Counted from the stretch's first letter, positions 1-10,303 are shown. The stretch is DNA of 64,000 nucleotides from Enterobacter cancerogenus (GCF_019047785.1 NZ_CP077290.1:744001-808000), one strand, 5' to 3'. The notes: generated from the sequence alone by a model not told the origin. Numbers and translations are program-made.

Positions 1-469
1 CGTGGCCGATTATGCCCGCGAGTTTGGCCTGACCTATCTCGAAGGCAAACAGCCGTGGTCAGTGCCGGTGGATATCGCGCTGCCGTGTGCCACGCAGAAC
101 GAACTGGACGTGGACGCTGCGCGTACCCTGATTGGCAACGGCGTGAAGGCGGTGGCAGAAGGCGCAAACATGCCAACCACCATTGAGGCAACGGACCTGT
201 TCCTGGACGCGGGCGTGCTGTTTGCGCCAGGAAAAGCCGCGAACGCGGGCGGGGTTGCCACCTCCGGCCTGGAGATGGCGCAAAACGCCGCGCGTATGGG
301 CTGGAAAGCGGAGAAAGTGGACGCGCGCCTGCATCACATCATGCTGGATATCCATCACGCCTGCGTGGAGTACGGCGGTGAGGCATCCCAGACCAACTAC
401 GTGCGCGGTGCCAATATCGCCGGTTTCGTGAAGGTGGCGGATGCGATGATTGGGCAGGGTGTGATTTAA
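1..469 (+). CDS. gdhA: NADP-specific glutamate dehydrogenase, C-terminal part
   Basis: The window opens inside this gene, with the reading frame beginning at base 2; about 155 C-terminal residues of an enzyme that is about 447 residues long in E. coli are present. GdhA makes L-glutamate from 2-oxoglutarate and ammonium with NADPH in the cytoplasm. The visible part is the end of the nucleotide-binding domain and the C-terminal return helices, including the glycine-rich stretch GKAANAGGVA followed by a long helix with SGLEMAQNA, typical of hexameric bacterial GDH. The gene ends at TAA and is followed at once by a REP-derived hairpin with a T-run that probably terminates it. The identification is secure; the 5' end is outside the window. 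Confidence 0.95.
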   Translation, partial: VADYAREFGLTYLEGKQPWSVPVDIALPCATQNELDVDAARTLIGNGVKAVAEGANMPTTIEATDLFLDAGVLFAPGKAANAGGVATSGLEMAQNAARMGWKAEKVDARLHHIMLDIHHACVEYGGEASQTNYVRGANIAGFVKVADAMIGQGVI

Positions 470-487
470 GATTTCAGGCCGAATCGC

Positions 488-559
488 CGTAGAGGCCCGG
501 TAAGCGTTAGCGCCACCGGGCTTTTTTTGGCAGGCGGCTGCGCCTTACCCGGCCTACGG
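488..559. repeat. REP pair (BIME-like) downstream of gdhA
   Basis: Two REP-like palindromes in opposite orientation lie between gdhA and topB: a GCCCGGT...ACCGGGC unit and a second unit ending in CCCGGCCTACGG. They share the GCCGGGTGGCGCTNCGCTTACCCGGC core seen at five other places in this window. Units with a GTAG-type foot next to the palindrome are the kind mobilised by RAYT proteins such as the one at 49.9 kb. Confidence 0.8.
495..528 (+). terminator. Intrinsic terminator of gdhA built from a REP unit
   Basis: A GCCCGGT/ACCGGGC stem with a 13-base loop is followed by seven T residues, placed 25 bases after the gdhA stop codon. The stem is one half of the REP pair. Confidence 0.75.
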
Positions 560-560
560 T

Positions 561-2474
561 TTAAGAGGCTGCCGCGCTCTTTTTCTTTTTAAACGGCTTC
601 TTCGCGCCGCCGCCTGGCGCAACCATTCCCCGGAAGCGCTTCACCGGCGTGCTGCGCGCCTGGTCGATCAGCTGATACAGCGTCCCGACCAGTGGCTGCA
701 TAAAGTCCTGATAGCGGCACTGCTTTTCACTGATTTGCGTCAGCACCGATTCCCAGTGCGCGGTCATGTCCGGCCTCGCAGCCAGCTCCGGCAGGGAGTG
801 GATCAACGCCCTGCCCGGTTCCGTTGAATGAATGTAGCGCCCTTTTTTCTCGAGGAAGCCGCGTTTAAACAGCAGCTCGATGATCCCCGCGCGGGTCGCT
901 TCCGTCCCCAGTCCGTCGGTGGCCCGCAGGATCTTCTTCAGATCTTTGTCCTGCACAAAACGCGCGATACCGGTCATCGCCGACAGCAGCGTCGCATCGG
1001 TGAAATGACGCGGCGGCTGGGTCTGACGCTCCACCACTTCGCCTTTCTCACACAACAGTTCATCGTCTTTTGCCACCACCGGCAGTGGCGTGCCGTCGTT
1101 TTCTTCGTCACGCTCTTTGTTGCCCAGCAGCGTGCGCCAGCCCGCTTCCGCCAGGAAACGCGCTTTAGCGACAAATTTGCCTTTGGCGATGTCGAGTTCA
1201 ATCACGCATTTGCGGAATACCGCATCCGGGCAGAACTGCATCAGGTACTGACGGGCCACCAGGTTATAGACCTTTGACTCGTTTTCCGTGAGATTGACGT
1301 TGCTGGTGCGCGCCGTCGGGATGATGGCGTGGTGGGCATCCACCTTTTTATCGTCCCAGCAGCGGTTACGGGTATCCGGGTTCACGGCAGGCTGCGGCAG
1401 CAGGTCCGGCGCGTGGACGCCAATCGCGTTCATCACCGCGTGACGCCCGGCAAAATGTTCTTCCGGCAGATAACGGCTGTCCGAACGCGGATAGGTGATA
1501 AGTTTATGGGTTTCGTAGAGTTTCTGGCAGATGTCCAGCACGTTCTGCGCGCTCAGGCCAAAGCGTTTGGCGGCCTCAATCTGCAGGGCAGAGAGCGAAA
1601 ACGGCAGCGGCGCGGGTTCTGATTCCCGTTTATCGTTATAGCTGGTGACGATAGCGGGCTGACCGGTAATGCGGTTAACGACGTGCTCCGCCAGCGGACG
1701 GTGCAGCAGTCGCCCCTCTTCGTCCTGATAAGATTCGCACGCATCACTCGGCTGCCAGACGGCGGTAAACCGTTCGTCCTTCGGGGTAACGATGTGCGCT
1801 TTCACTTCGAAGAAATCTTTGGCGACGAAGTTTTCGATCTCTTCATCACGCCGTACCACCAACCCCAGCACCGGCGTCTGAACGCGCCCGACGGAGAGCA
1901 CGCCCTGATAACCCGCGTTGCGCCCGAGAATGGTGTAGGCGCGGGTCATATTGATGCCATAGAGCCAGTCCGCACGCGCACGCGCCAGCGCCGAGACGCA
2001 CAGCGGGATAAATTCGCTGTTGGCGCGCAGACGCGTAATTGCACGCTCCACCGCCTGCGGGTTGAGGTCGTTGATCAGGCAGCGCTGCACCTGCTGGCGT
2101 TTTTCCGGGGCCAGCTCAAGATAATCCAGCACCTCGTCCACCAGCAGTTGCCCTTCTCTGTCCGGGTCACCCGCGTGGATGACTTCAGACGCCTCATGCA
2201 GGAAGCGCTTGATGACGTTGAGCTGTTTGGTCACCGAGGGCCGGGGCTGCAACCGCCATTTTTCCGGCACGATGGGCAGGTCATTGAGGTTCCAGCGGGC
2301 ATAGCGGCTGTCATAGACATCCGGCTGCGCCTGCTCGAGCAGGTGACCGATACACCAGGTCACCACCTGCCCGTTTCCGCATTCGATAAAGCCGTCGCCT
2401 TTGCGATGCGGTTTAGGCAGCACATCGGCAATGGCTCGGGCCAGACTTGGCTTTTCGGCAATAAACAACCGCAT
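561..2474 (-). CDS. topB: DNA topoisomerase III
   Basis: Type IA topoisomerase that relaxes and decatenates DNA through a 5'-phosphotyrosine link. The start chosen at 2474 gives 637 residues beginning [15 protein letters not shown], the usual N-terminal Toprim start; an upstream in-frame ATG at 2492 would lie inside selD. The Toprim acidic motif is seen as AGDPDREGQ near residue 101, and the active-site tyrosine is in [15 protein letters not shown] at Tyr328, the same number as in E. coli. The C-terminus is basic and lysine rich ([11 protein letters not shown]) and slightly shorter than the E. coli protein (653 residues). The start lies 4 bases after the selD stop, so topB is probably cotranscribed with and translationally coupled to selD. 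Confidence 0.97.
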   Translation of the reverse strand: MRLFIAEKPSLARAIADVLPKPHRKGDGFIECGNGQVVTWCIGHLLEQAQPDVYDSRYARWNLNDLPIVPEKWRLQPRPSVTKQLNVIKRFLHEASEVIHAGDPDREGQLLVDEVLDYLELAPEKRQQVQRCLINDLNPQAVERAITRLRANSEFIPLCVSALARARADWLYGINMTRAYTILGRNAGYQGVLSVGRVQTPVLGLVVRRDEEIENFVAKDFFEVKAHIVTPKDERFTAVWQPSDACESYQDEEGRLLHRPLAEHVVNRITGQPAIVTSYNDKRESEPAPLPFSLSALQIEAAKRFGLSAQNVLDICQKLYETHKLITYPRSDSRYLPEEHFAGRHAVMNAIGVHAPDLLPQPAVNPDTRNRCWDDKKVDAHHAIIPTARTSNVNLTENESKVYNLVARQYLMQFCPDAVFRKCVIELDIAKGKFVAKARFLAEAGWRTLLGNKERDEENDGTPLPVVAKDDELLCEKGEVVERQTQPPRHFTDATLLSAMTGIARFVQDKDLKKILRATDGLGTEATRAGIIELLFKRGFLEKKGRYIHSTEPGRALIHSLPELAARPDMTAHWESVLTQISEKQCRYQDFMQPLVGTLYQLIDQARSTPVKRFRGMVAPGGGAKKPFKKKKSAAAS

Positions 2475-2478
2475 CGAA

Positions 2479-3522
2479 TTAACGGATCTCAATCATCGGA
2501 CGGCCACCGCGGGCGGTAACCAGCTCGCCGATCGCCGTCAGGGTGATGCCAAACTCAGCGGCGGTCGCCTGTACATCCGCTTCTGCTTCCGGCGTGACCG
2601 CCAGCAGCAGGCCGCCGGAGGTTTGCGGATCGCACAGCAGGTCGCGCCACGCCTCAGGCATCTCACCCATCAGATGACCGTAGCTGGCGAAGTTACGCTG
2701 CGTACCGCCCGGTACCGCGCCCTGCGCAATGTACTCTTCCACACCCGGCAGCTTCGGCACGTCCTGATACCAGACCTGCGCCTGCACGCCTGCGCCCTGA
2801 CACACTTCGCTCAGGTGACCGAGCAGGCCAAAGCCGGTGACGTCGGTCATGGCTTTCACCCCGTCGATGTTGGCAAACGCCGCACCGGCCAGGTTCATCT
2901 GACACATCACTTCCGTTGCCAGCCCGATATGCTCCGGCTTGAGCAGCGATTTCTTCTCGGCGGTGGTCAGCACGCCAATGCCCAGCGGCTTGGTGAGGAA
3001 CAGTTTGCAGCCCGCCTGCGCGGTGCTGTTGCGCTTCACGCGCTCGGTCGGCACCACGCCCGTCACGGCCAGACCAAAAATCGGCTCCGGTGCATCAATA
3101 GAGTGCCCTCCCGCCAGCGCAATACCCGCCTGCTGACAGGCAAAACGTCCGCCTTCGATCACGTCGCGGGCAATTTCCGGCGCAAGGGTGTTGATCGGCC
3201 AGCCCAGGATCGCAATCGCCATGATCGGCTTGCCGCCCATCGCGAAGATATCGCTGATGGCGTTGGTGGCCGCAATGCGCCCGAAATCAAACGGGTTATC
3301 GACAATCGGCATAAAGAAATCGGTGGTGCTGATAATGCTGGTGCCGTTCCCCAGGTCATATACCGCTGCATCGTCACGCGTTTCGTTGCCGACAAGCAGG
3401 TTCGGGTCGACAAACTTCGCCTGCTCGCTGTGCAGGATGGTTTCCAGCACCTTCGGGGAAATTTTACAACCGCAACCGGCTCCGTGGCTGTATTGCGTTA
3501 AACGAATGGTTTGCTCGCTCAT
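2479..3522 (-). CDS. selD: Selenide, water dikinase (selenophosphate synthetase)
   Basis: Makes selenophosphate from selenide and ATP, the selenium donor for selenocysteine tRNA and 2-selenouridine. The protein is 347 residues, the E. coli length, with the N-terminal catalytic loop HGAGCGCK in which Cys17 and Lys20 are the expected active-site residues; here residue 17 is Cys, not Sec. AIR-synthase-like domains follow, with [10 protein letters not shown] for metal/ATP binding. A tandem ATG exists 6 bases upstream (3528), but it abuts the AGGAG Shine-Dalgarno with no spacer, so the second ATG is preferred. It heads a selD-topB unit as in E. coli. Confidence 0.97.
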   Translation of the reverse strand: MSEQTIRLTQYSHGAGCGCKISPKVLETILHSEQAKFVDPNLLVGNETRDDAAVYDLGNGTSIISTTDFFMPIVDNPFDFGRIAATNAISDIFAMGGKPIMAIAILGWPINTLAPEIARDVIEGGRFACQQAGIALAGGHSIDAPEPIFGLAVTGVVPTERVKRNSTAQAGCKLFLTKPLGIGVLTTAEKKSLLKPEHIGLATEVMCQMNLAGAAFANIDGVKAMTDVTGFGLLGHLSEVCQGAGVQAQVWYQDVPKLPGVEEYIAQGAVPGGTQRNFASYGHLMGEMPEAWRDLLCDPQTSGGLLLAVTPEAEADVQATAAEFGITLTAIGELVTARGGRPMIEIR

Positions 3523-3638
3523 GGACATCTCCTGTCATTGCAATCGCGCTATGGTAGCGCTCATTCCATAAAGAGGTAAGTATGACTGTCTGAATTCTGC
3601 GGCGGATGCTCAGAATCCAGACAGTTTAGCGCGGGGAA

Positions 3639-4190
3639 TTAAAAACGGCTGACGAAAGGCGAGGTATCCGGCACGTTTATGGTGCTGGAGGCTTTAAGCT
3701 GGGGCGTGCCGAGATAGAGGAAACCGACAATTTTATCATGCTCACCGCAGGATAAGCCCTCGCGGACGGCGGCACTTTCGGTCAGCGGGCCGGTACGCCA
3801 GATGCCGTTAAAGCCCTGGGCAAGCGCGGCCATTTGCATCGCCATGACCGCGCAGCCCGCGGACATCTCCTGCTCCCAGACGGGCACTTTATGGTCAGGC
3901 TGGCATTTCGCCACCACGGCGATAATCATTGGTGCGCGAAATGGCCCGCTGCGCGCTTTCTCGATGCCCTTCTCATCCTGACCTGCCGCCACGGCCCCTT
4001 TTTCCAGCAGGGCGCTGAAGCGCTCGCGTCCTTCACCTTCAATAATAAAGAAGTGCCATGGCTGAAGGGTGCCATGATCCGGCGCACGCAGGCCGGCACG
4101 CAAAATATTTTCCAGCTGCTCCCCCACAGGGGCCGGTTCGGCCAGGCGGGAAGCGCTACGACGGTTAACGAGCAGTTCAAGTGCGTCCAT
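3639..4190 (-). CDS. ydjA: NAD(P)H nitroreductase family protein YdjA
   Basis: A 183-residue minimal FMN-dependent nitroreductase-fold protein, the same length as E. coli YdjA. It begins [16 protein letters not shown], with the RRS motif that contacts FMN phosphate; GTLQPWHF and the C-terminal VGFLYLGTP are typical of the family. Physiological substrate is unknown; E. coli YdjA has weak nitroreductase activity. An AGGAG Shine-Dalgarno is 8 bases before the ATG. It is divergent from sppA and codirectional with selD-topB, separated from selD by about 115 bases. Confidence 0.93.
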   Translation of the reverse strand: MDALELLVNRRSASRLAEPAPVGEQLENILRAGLRAPDHGTLQPWHFFIIEGEGRERFSALLEKGAVAAGQDEKGIEKARSGPFRAPMIIAVVAKCQPDHKVPVWEQEMSAGCAVMAMQMAALAQGFNGIWRTGPLTESAAVREGLSCGEHDKIVGFLYLGTPQLKASSTINVPDTSPFVSRF

Positions 4191-4357
4191 TGGTTAACTC
4201 CTGTCTTGAAATTTGCTCACAAAATTAACACGGCAGCAGATTTTGTTACAGCGCGGCAGGCGATTCCTGCTGACAAGAGGCGGTTGGGTCATTACGATAA
4301 CCCCACATTGCCGTCTCGTGTCGACGGAAACAGTCATTTTCTGGTTAGGGAGAATAC

Positions 4358-6214
4358 ATGCGAACCCTTTGGCGAATCTTTGCCGGTTTCTTTAAATGGA
4401 CGTGGCGACTGCTCAACTTCGTCCGCAACCTGGTGATGAACATTTTCTTCATCTTCCTGGTGCTGGTTTGCGTAGGCATCTGGATGCACATCAGCAGCAC
4501 AAGCCAGGCACAGCATTCAACGCGCGGTGCGCTGCTGCTTGATATCACCGGGGTGATCGTGGATAAACCGTCCACCAGCAACCGCCTGGGCGTGATTGGC
4601 CGCCAGCTGTTTGGCGCAACCTCCGACCGCCTGCAGGAAAACTCCCTGTTCGATATTGTGGACACCATCCGCCAGGCAAAAGACGACCGCAACATCACCG
4701 GTATCGTGCTCGACCTGAAAGATTTTGCCGGGGCCGATCAGCCGTCGATGCAGTACATCGGCAAAGCGCTGCGCGAATTCCGTGACGCCGGTAAGCCGGT
4801 GATTGCCGTCGGCGACAGCTACAGCCAGGGGCAATACTATCTGGCAAGCTTCGCCAATAAAATCTGGCTCTCGCCGCAGGGCACGGTTGACCTGCACGGC
4901 TTCGCGACCAACGGCCTGTACTACAAATCGCTGCTCGACAAGCTGAAAGTCACAACCCACGTCTTCCGCGTCGGCACCTATAAATCTGCCGTTGAACCGT
5001 TCATCCGTGACGATATGTCGCCTGCGGCCCGTGAAGCGGACAGCCGCTGGATTGGCGAGCTGTGGCAAAACTATCTGGGCACCATCGCCGCGAACCGTCA
5101 AATCACCAAAGAGCAAGTCTTCCCTGGCGCGCAGGGCGTGCTGGACGGATTGCGTAAGGCCGACGGTGATACCGCCAAATATGCTCTCGACAACAAGCTG
5201 GTCGACGCGCTCGGCTCAAGCGCTGACGTTGAAAAAGCGCTGACCAAACAGTTTGGCTGGAGTAAAGAGGACAAAAACTACAGCGCCATCAGCATGTACG
5301 ATTACGCGGCGAAAAAACCGGATGACAGCGGTGACAGCATCGCGGTGGTCTTTGCTAACGGCGCGATTATGGACGGCCAGGAAACGCCGGGGAACGTGGG
5401 CGGCGATACGACCGCATCACAAATCCGCGATGCGCGTCTCGATCCGAATGTGAAAGCGATTGTTCTGCGCGTAAACAGCCCAGGCGGCAGCGTCAGCGCC
5501 TCTGAGGTGATCCGCGCCGAGCTGGCCGCCGCGCGTGCCGCAGGTAAGCCGGTGGTGGTCTCGATGGGCGGAATGGCAGCATCCGGCGGCTACTGGATCT
5601 CCACGCCTGCGAACTACATCGTGGCTAACCCCAGCACGCTGACTGGCTCAATTGGTATCTTCGGGGTCATTAACACCGTTGAAAACAGCCTGGATTATCT
5701 CGGCGTGCATACCGATGGCGTCGCCACTTCACCGCTGGCCGATGTTTCGGTAACCAAGTCTCTGCCACCGGAAGTCTCGGAAATGATGCAGCTCAGCATT
5801 GAGAACGGGTATAAGCGCTTTATCACCCTGGTTGCAGACTCTCGTAAAAAGACGCCAGAGCAGATTGACCAGATTGCGCAAGGCCACGTCTGGACCGGTC
5901 AGGATGCGAAAAGCAACGGTCTGGTAGACAGCCTGGGTGATTTCGATGACGCCGTGAAAAAAGCGGCAGAGCTGGCAAAACTCAAGCAGTGGCATGTGGA
6001 CTATTATCAGGACGAGCCATCGTTCTTCGATATGGTGATGAACAGCATGTCCGTTTCCGTGCGCGCGATGCTGCCTGAAGCGATGCAGGCTTATCTGCCT
6101 GCGCCTGTCGCCACTGCGGCAAAAGCGATGAAGGCGGAGAGCGACAAACTCGCGGCCTTTAACGACCCGCAAAGCCGTTACGCGTTTTGTCTGACCTGTG
6201 CTAACGTCCGTTAA
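4358..6214 (+). CDS. sppA: Signal peptide peptidase A (protease IV)
   Basis: Inner-membrane serine protease that degrades cleaved signal peptides. At 618 residues it equals the E. coli enzyme and has the tandem S49 peptidase architecture. One membrane anchor lies at about residues 24-45 ([17 protein letters not shown]). The Ser-Lys dyad split between the two halves is intact: Lys209 in [10 protein letters not shown] and Ser409 in [16 protein letters not shown] lies 6 bases upstream of the ATG. The gene is divergent from ydjA and followed by a strong hairpin terminator before ansA, so it is probably monocistronic. Confidence 0.97.
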   Translation: MRTLWRIFAGFFKWTWRLLNFVRNLVMNIFFIFLVLVCVGIWMHISSTSQAQHSTRGALLLDITGVIVDKPSTSNRLGVIGRQLFGATSDRLQENSLFDIVDTIRQAKDDRNITGIVLDLKDFAGADQPSMQYIGKALREFRDAGKPVIAVGDSYSQGQYYLASFANKIWLSPQGTVDLHGFATNGLYYKSLLDKLKVTTHVFRVGTYKSAVEPFIRDDMSPAAREADSRWIGELWQNYLGTIAANRQITKEQVFPGAQGVLDGLRKADGDTAKYALDNKLVDALGSSADVEKALTKQFGWSKEDKNYSAISMYDYAAKKPDDSGDSIAVVFANGAIMDGQETPGNVGGDTTASQIRDARLDPNVKAIVLRVNSPGGSVSASEVIRAELAAARAAGKPVVVSMGGMAASGGYWISTPANYIVANPSTLTGSIGIFGVINTVENSLDYLGVHTDGVATSPLADVSVTKSLPPEVSEMMQLSIENGYKRFITLVADSRKKTPEQIDQIAQGHVWTGQDAKSNGLVDSLGDFDDAVKKAAELAKLKQWHVDYYQDEPSFFDMVMNSMSVSVRAMLPEAMQAYLPAPVATAAKAMKAESDKLAAFNDPQSRYAFCLTCANVR

Positions 6215-6220
6215 ATTCGT

Positions 6221-6247
6221 CCCCTCTTCCATGAAGAGGGGATTTTT
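6221..6247 (+). terminator. Intrinsic terminator of sppA
   Basis: A CCCCTCTTC/GAAGAGGGG stem with a 3-base loop is followed by ATTTTT, 6 bases after the sppA stop. Confidence 0.85.
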
Positions 6248-6272
6248 CGTTTAAGCAACAGAATTCAACCTC

Positions 6273-7289
6273 ATGCAGAAGAAATCGATTTACGTCGCCT
6301 ATACCGGCGGTACCATTGGTATGCAGCGTTCCGAAAACGGCTATATTCCGGTCTCCGGCCATCTCCAGCGTCAGCTTGCCCTGATGCCGGAGTTCCACCG
6401 CCCGGAAATGCCTGACTTTACCATTCACGAGTATGCGCCGCTGATGGACTCCTCCGACATGACGCCGGAAGACTGGCAGCATATTGCGGAAGACATCAAA
6501 GCCCATTACGACGACTACGATGGGTTTGTGATCCTGCACGGCACCGATACGATGGCCTTCACCGCCTCGGCGCTCTCGTTCATGCTCGAGAATTTGAGTA
6601 AACCGGTTATCGTCACCGGCTCACAAATTCCGCTGGCGGAACTGCGCTCGGACGGGCAGATCAACCTGCTGAACTCCCTGTACGTTGCGGCCAACTACCC
6701 GATTAACGAAGTGTCCCTGTTCTTCAATAACCGTCTCTATCGCGGTAACCGCACGACGAAAGCGCACGCGGATGGCTTCGACGCGTTTGCGTCCCCCAAC
6801 CTGCCGCCGCTGCTTGAAGCGGGCATTCATATTCGTCGTCTTGGCACCCCACCGGCACCCAATACCGCAGGCGAGCTGATCGTCCACCCGATCACGCCGC
6901 AGCCGATTGGCGTGGTCACCATTTATCCGGGGATCTCGGCCGATGTGGTGCGCAACTTCCTGCGCCAGCCGGTGAAGGCGCTGATCCTGCGCTCCTACGG
7001 CGTGGGTAATGCCCCGCAAAACAGTGAGTTCCTGAAAGAGCTTCAGGAGGCAAGCGATCGCGGGATCGTGGTGGTCAACCTGACCCAGTGCATGTCCGGC
7101 AAGGTGAATATGGGCGGCTACGCCACCGGCAACGCGCTGGCCCATGCGGGCGTAATTAGCGGTTTTGATATGACCGTCGAGGCCACGCTGACTAAACTTC
7201 ACTATTTACTGAGTCAGGATCTGGACATAGCGTCCATTCGCCGCGCGATGATGCAAAACCTGCGCGGCGAACTGACCCCGGACGAATAA
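6273..7289 (+). CDS. ansA: L-asparaginase I (cytoplasmic)
   Basis: Hydrolyses L-asparagine to aspartate and ammonia. It has 338 residues with no signal peptide, as expected for the low-affinity cytoplasmic type I enzyme. The two catalytic threonine motifs are present: YTGGTIGM near residue 12 and LHGTDTMAFTAS near residue 91, the latter with the Thr-Asp pair of the charge relay. Downstream pncA starts 9 bases after the stop, so ansA-pncA form an operon of two amidohydrolases as in E. coli. Confidence 0.97.
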   Translation: MQKKSIYVAYTGGTIGMQRSENGYIPVSGHLQRQLALMPEFHRPEMPDFTIHEYAPLMDSSDMTPEDWQHIAEDIKAHYDDYDGFVILHGTDTMAFTASALSFMLENLSKPVIVTGSQIPLAELRSDGQINLLNSLYVAANYPINEVSLFFNNRLYRGNRTTKAHADGFDAFASPNLPPLLEAGIHIRRLGTPPAPNTAGELIVHPITPQPIGVVTIYPGISADVVRNFLRQPVKALILRSYGVGNAPQNSEFLKELQEASDRGIVVVNLTQCMSGKVNMGGYATGNALAHAGVISGFDMTVEATLTKLHYLLSQDLDIASIRRAMMQNLRGELTPDE

Positions 7290-7298
7290 GGAGGCTTT

Positions 7299-7940
7299 AT
7301 GAAGCAACGCGCTCTGTTACTGGTCGATTTGCAAAATGATTTTTGTGCGGGCGGCGCGCTCGCCGTCGCGGAAGGCGACAGCACCGTTGACGTGGCGAAT
7401 ACGCTGATCGACTGGTGTAAAGCACGCGGCGAAGCGGTAGTAGCAAGCCAGGACTGGCATCCGGCCAACCACGGTAGCTTTGCCAGCCAGCACAACGCTG
7501 AGCCTTACAGCCAGGGTGAACTGGACGGACTGGCGCAAACCTTCTGGCCCGATCACTGCGTACAGCAGACCGAGGGCGCGGAGCTGCACCCGCTGCTTAA
7601 TCAGAAAGCCATTGATGCGGTGTTCCATAAAGGGGAAAACCCGGCCATCGACAGCTACAGCGCCTTTTTCGACAACGGTCATCGTCAGAAAACGGCGCTG
7701 GACGCGTGGCTGCGGCACCATGAAATCACCGAGCTGATCGTTATGGGGCTGGCAACGGATTATTGCGTGAAGTTCACCGTGCTGGATGCGTTGCAGCTTG
7801 GCTACACCGTCAGCGTGATAACCGACGGCTGTCGCGGCGTGAACATTCAGCCGCAGGACAGCGCCCAGGCGTTTATGGATATGGCCGCGGAAGGCGCCAC
7901 GCTGTATACGCTGGCTGACTGGCAGGAAACGCAGGCGTAA
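7299..7940 (+). CDS. pncA: Nicotinamidase
   Basis: Converts nicotinamide to nicotinate for NAD salvage; family members also hydrolyse pyrazinamide. The 213-residue isochorismatase-fold protein contains the catalytic Asp in LLVDLQNDF, the metal-binding SQDWHPANH, and the catalytic Cys in GLATDYCVKFT. A clear AAGGAGG Shine-Dalgarno lies between the ansA stop and the ATG. A REP-type palindrome follows the stop. Confidence 0.97.
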   Translation: MKQRALLLVDLQNDFCAGGALAVAEGDSTVDVANTLIDWCKARGEAVVASQDWHPANHGSFASQHNAEPYSQGELDGLAQTFWPDHCVQQTEGAELHPLLNQKAIDAVFHKGENPAIDSYSAFFDNGHRQKTALDAWLRHHEITELIVMGLATDYCVKFTVLDALQLGYTVSVITDGCRGVNIQPQDSAQAFMDMAAEGATLYTLADWQETQA

Positions 7941-7948
7941 GCGTTTTA

Positions 7949-8005
7949 GCCGGGTGGCGCTAACGCTTACCCGGCCTACCCTGTCTTTTGGCCGGGTTAC
8001 CCGGC
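7949..8005. repeat. REP element between pncA and the chitinase gene
   Basis: A full REP unit (GCCGGGTGGCGCTAACGCTTACCCGGCCTAC) is followed by a shorter GCCGGGTTACCCGGC palindrome. It forms the left edge of the interval holding the chitinase gene; another REP unit lies just past that gene. Confidence 0.8.
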
Positions 8006-8139
8006 ATTTCATTCTAATCCCTCATAAAGTGAACTCCCTCGCATCTCAGGCGAAGCGGCAATGCTATTCTTTTCCGGTTGTTTTTTCGCCACGCCTTTCC
8101 GTGGCGTGGTTACTATTGTTTAGTCAAAGAGGAAATTGT

Positions 8140-9393
8140 ATGAAACGTTTGCCCTTGCTGGCAGCATTGCCCTTGCTTTGCGCGTCGGTTGCTTCCGCCA
8201 GTTCTCTGATGTCCGTCGGCTATTTCAACGGCGGCGGCGATGTAACCGCCGGACCGGGCGGCGACATCAACACGCTCGACGTGCGCCAGATAACCCACCT
8301 CAACTACTCGTTTGGTCTGGTCTACAACGATGAAAAAGACGAAACCAACGCCGCGCTGAAAGATCCTTCAAAACTGCACCAGATTTGGCTCTCGCCAAAA
8401 GTGGCGTCCGATCTGGCGCTGATCCCTGCCCTGCGCAAACAGAACCCGAACCTGAAAGTACTGCTCTCCGTCGGCGGCTGGGGCGCGCGCGGCTTCTCCG
8501 GCGCGGCGGCAACCCAGGCGTCGCGCGCGGTGTTTATCCGCTCCGCGCAGGAGATCGTCAATCAATACGGTCTGGATGGGATCGATCTCGACTGGGAGTT
8601 TCCGGTGAACGGTGCGTGGGGGCTGGTCGCCAGCCAACCGGCGGACCGGGATAATTTCACCGCGCTGCTGAAAGGGTTGCGCGATGCTTTCGGGGATAAG
8701 AAGCTGGTTACGATTGCCGTTGGGGCGAATGCGGAAAGTCCGAAAAGCTGGGTTGACATGAAAGCGGTTGCCCCCCTGCTCGACTACATCAATCTGATGA
8801 CCTACGACATGGCGTACGGCACTCAGTACTTCAATGCCAATCTGTATGACTCCAGCGCCTGGCCAACGGTCGCCGCGGCCGATAAATACAGCGTCGATTT
8901 TGTGGTCAACAACTACCTGGCTGCCGGCGTGAAACCCCAGCAGATGAATCTCGGGATCGGTTTTTATGGCCGCGTTCCAAAACGCTCCGTGGAGCCGGGC
9001 ATCGACTGGAGCAAACCGGATGCGCAGAAAAATCCGGTGACACAGCCCTATTTCGGGCCACAGGAGATCGGTTTGTTCAAATCTCTCGGTTATGACCTGA
9101 CCAAAGACACCTATGTGAAGTACAACGACATCGTGAAAAAGCTGCTGAACGATCCGCAGAAACGCTTTACGGAGCACTGGGACGATCAGGCGAAAGTGCC
9201 GTGGCTCTCCGTGACGTCTGCCAACGGTAAGGCGCTGTTTGCCCTCTCTTATGAGAACCCACGCTCAGTGGCGCTCAAAGCGGACTACATCAAGGAGAAA
9301 GGTCTGGCCGGGGCGATGTTCTGGGAGTATGGCGCGGACGATAACAACCAGCTTGCGAAGCAGCTGGCGACATCGCTGGGGATTAAGCACTAA
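8140..9393 (+). CDS. Secreted GH18 chitinase
   Basis: Probable exported family 18 glycoside hydrolase of 417 residues. The start at 8140 has a GAGGAAATT Shine-Dalgarno and yields a classic signal peptide (MKRLPLLAALPLLCASVASA, cleavage after ASA). The mature protein starts at the first TIM-barrel strand (SVGYFNGGG) and carries the diagnostic DGIDLDWE motif around residues 145-152, whose last Glu is the acid catalyst, and MTYDMAYG and a final MFWEYGADD strand further on. No chitin-binding or fibronectin module is present, so it is a single-domain enzyme. In K-12 nothing similar lies between pncA and yeaC. Upstream bases contain no other gene. The exact substrate (chitin or GlcNAc oligomers) is inferred from the family. 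Confidence 0.9.
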   Translation: MKRLPLLAALPLLCASVASASSLMSVGYFNGGGDVTAGPGGDINTLDVRQITHLNYSFGLVYNDEKDETNAALKDPSKLHQIWLSPKVASDLALIPALRKQNPNLKVLLSVGGWGARGFSGAAATQASRAVFIRSAQEIVNQYGLDGIDLDWEFPVNGAWGLVASQPADRDNFTALLKGLRDAFGDKKLVTIAVGANAESPKSWVDMKAVAPLLDYINLMTYDMAYGTQYFNANLYDSSAWPTVAAADKYSVDFVVNNYLAAGVKPQQMNLGIGFYGRVPKRSVEPGIDWSKPDAQKNPVTQPYFGPQEIGLFKSLGYDLTKDTYVKYNDIVKKLLNDPQKRFTEHWDDQAKVPWLSVTSANGKALFALSYENPRSVALKADYIKEKGLAGAMFWEYGADDNNQLAKQLATSLGIKH

Positions 9394-9401
9394 GTGAAGC
9401 A

Positions 9402-9427
9402 GCCGGGTGGCGTCAACGTTACCCGGC
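9402..9427. repeat. REP unit after the chitinase gene
   Basis: A single palindrome GCCGGGTGGCGTCAACGTTACCCGGC beginning 9 bases after the chitinase stop codon. It has no T-run and sits between the convergent chitinase and yeaC genes. Confidence 0.75.
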
Positions 9428-9441
9428 ATGCTCAGAGAGCA

Positions 9442-9714
9442 CTATTTGAAGGTGGCAATCGGCTTCGGCGCAATGCCGAAATCTTCCTTCAGTTCCCGCT
9501 TGCTCTTCATCACCATCTGCCCCTGGGTGTCGATCGTCATGTGCTGCGCGTCGGTGTTATGGCGCGCCTGCCACAACATCACCAGTTGAAGGCTGTTCTC
9601 TTTTTGCTCTGGCGTCAGGGCCACGCCATCCGGCCATTTTCCCAGCTCGACCGCCGTGACCAGACGCTGATAAATTTCCTGCGTCATTCCGCCGATCATG
9701 TCATCAATATTCAC
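9442..9714 (-). CDS. yeaC: DUF1315 family protein YeaC
   Basis: A 90-residue cytoplasmic protein of unknown function matching E. coli YeaC in length and sequence (MNIDDMIGGMTQEIYQRL at the start). It is acidic-helical with a conserved central ALTPEQKENSLQLVMLWQA. It lies 41 bases downstream of msrB on the same strand, and the pair is conserved in Enterobacteriaceae, suggesting cotranscription. No catalytic motif is apparent. Confidence 0.92.
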   Translation of the reverse strand: MNIDDMIGGMTQEIYQRLVTAVELGKWPDGVALTPEQKENSLQLVMLWQARHNTDAQHMTIDTQGQMVMKSKRELKEDFGIAPKPIATFK

Positions 9715-9755
9715 GATGTCTCCCGTTCAAAGGAATAATTTGCTGAATCGTTTCT

Positions 9756-10169
9756 TCAACCTTTGGTCTGGTCGCCGTTTTCGTCATCCGTGAAGCTCAT
9801 GGACGCAGAGTTAACGCAAAAACGCTCGCCCGTAGGTTGTGGGCCATCCGGGAAGACATGTCCGAGGTGCGCATCACAGTTACCGCAGCGGATCTCGGTG
9901 CGTACCATGCCGTGCGACGAGTCGGTCAGATAACGAATGGCGTCATCGCTTACTGGCTCATAAAAACTCGGCCAGCCGCAGCCGGAATCATATTTTGTTT
10001 GTGAATTGAACAGGGGGGCATCGCACACCAGACAGTGGTAGACGCCGTCGCGCTTGTTGTGCAGCAAACGCCCGGTGAATGGGGGTTCAGTCCCGTGATT
10101 CTGCGTCACGTAAAACTGCATCTCGGTCAGGTCTTTTTTCAGATCTTCGGGGTTACGTTGGTTCGACAT
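9756..10169 (-). CDS. msrB: Peptide-methionine (R)-S-oxide reductase
   Basis: Reduces methionine-R-sulfoxide in proteins. The 137-residue form starting [10 protein letters not shown] is chosen because it equals the E. coli length; an upstream in-frame ATG at 10199 adds an unconserved extension. Zinc ligands are Cys46/Cys49 (HCLVCD) and Cys95/Cys98 (RCGNCD), and the catalytic Cys118 is in [10 protein letters not shown]. There is no second recycling Cys near residue 63 other than that in SGCGWPSFY. It is divergent from gapA across a 340-base control region and lies upstream of yeaC. Confidence 0.96.
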   Translation of the reverse strand: MSNQRNPEDLKKDLTEMQFYVTQNHGTEPPFTGRLLHNKRDGVYHCLVCDAPLFNSQTKYDSGCGWPSFYEPVSDDAIRYLTDSSHGMVRTEIRCGNCDAHLGHVFPDGPQPTGERFCVNSASMSFTDDENGDQTKG

Positions 10170-10287
10170 ATGCTCACATCTCGCTGTAGAAACAGACATC
10201 TTTTAACCCCGATTCTAACAAAACATTAACACCTGCGCGTAGACTTTTGTTCTAAACTTATTAGTCGCGAAAAGGCGGACAGGCAAT

Positions 10288-10303
10288 TGTGATCTATTTC
10301 ACA
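10288..10303. promoter_or_regulatory. CRP site in the msrB-gapA intergenic region
   Basis: The sequence TGTGATCTATTTCACA has perfect TGTGA-N6-TCACA arms. It lies about 208 bases upstream of the gapA ATG and about 120 upstream of msrB. E. coli gapA has several promoters including a CRP-responsive one; assignment to gapA rather than msrB is inferred. Confidence 0.7.

Noticed and set aside
9394-9738. Plus-strand ORF of 114 codons after the chitinase
   Set aside because: It is the antisense shadow of yeaC, a well conserved gene.
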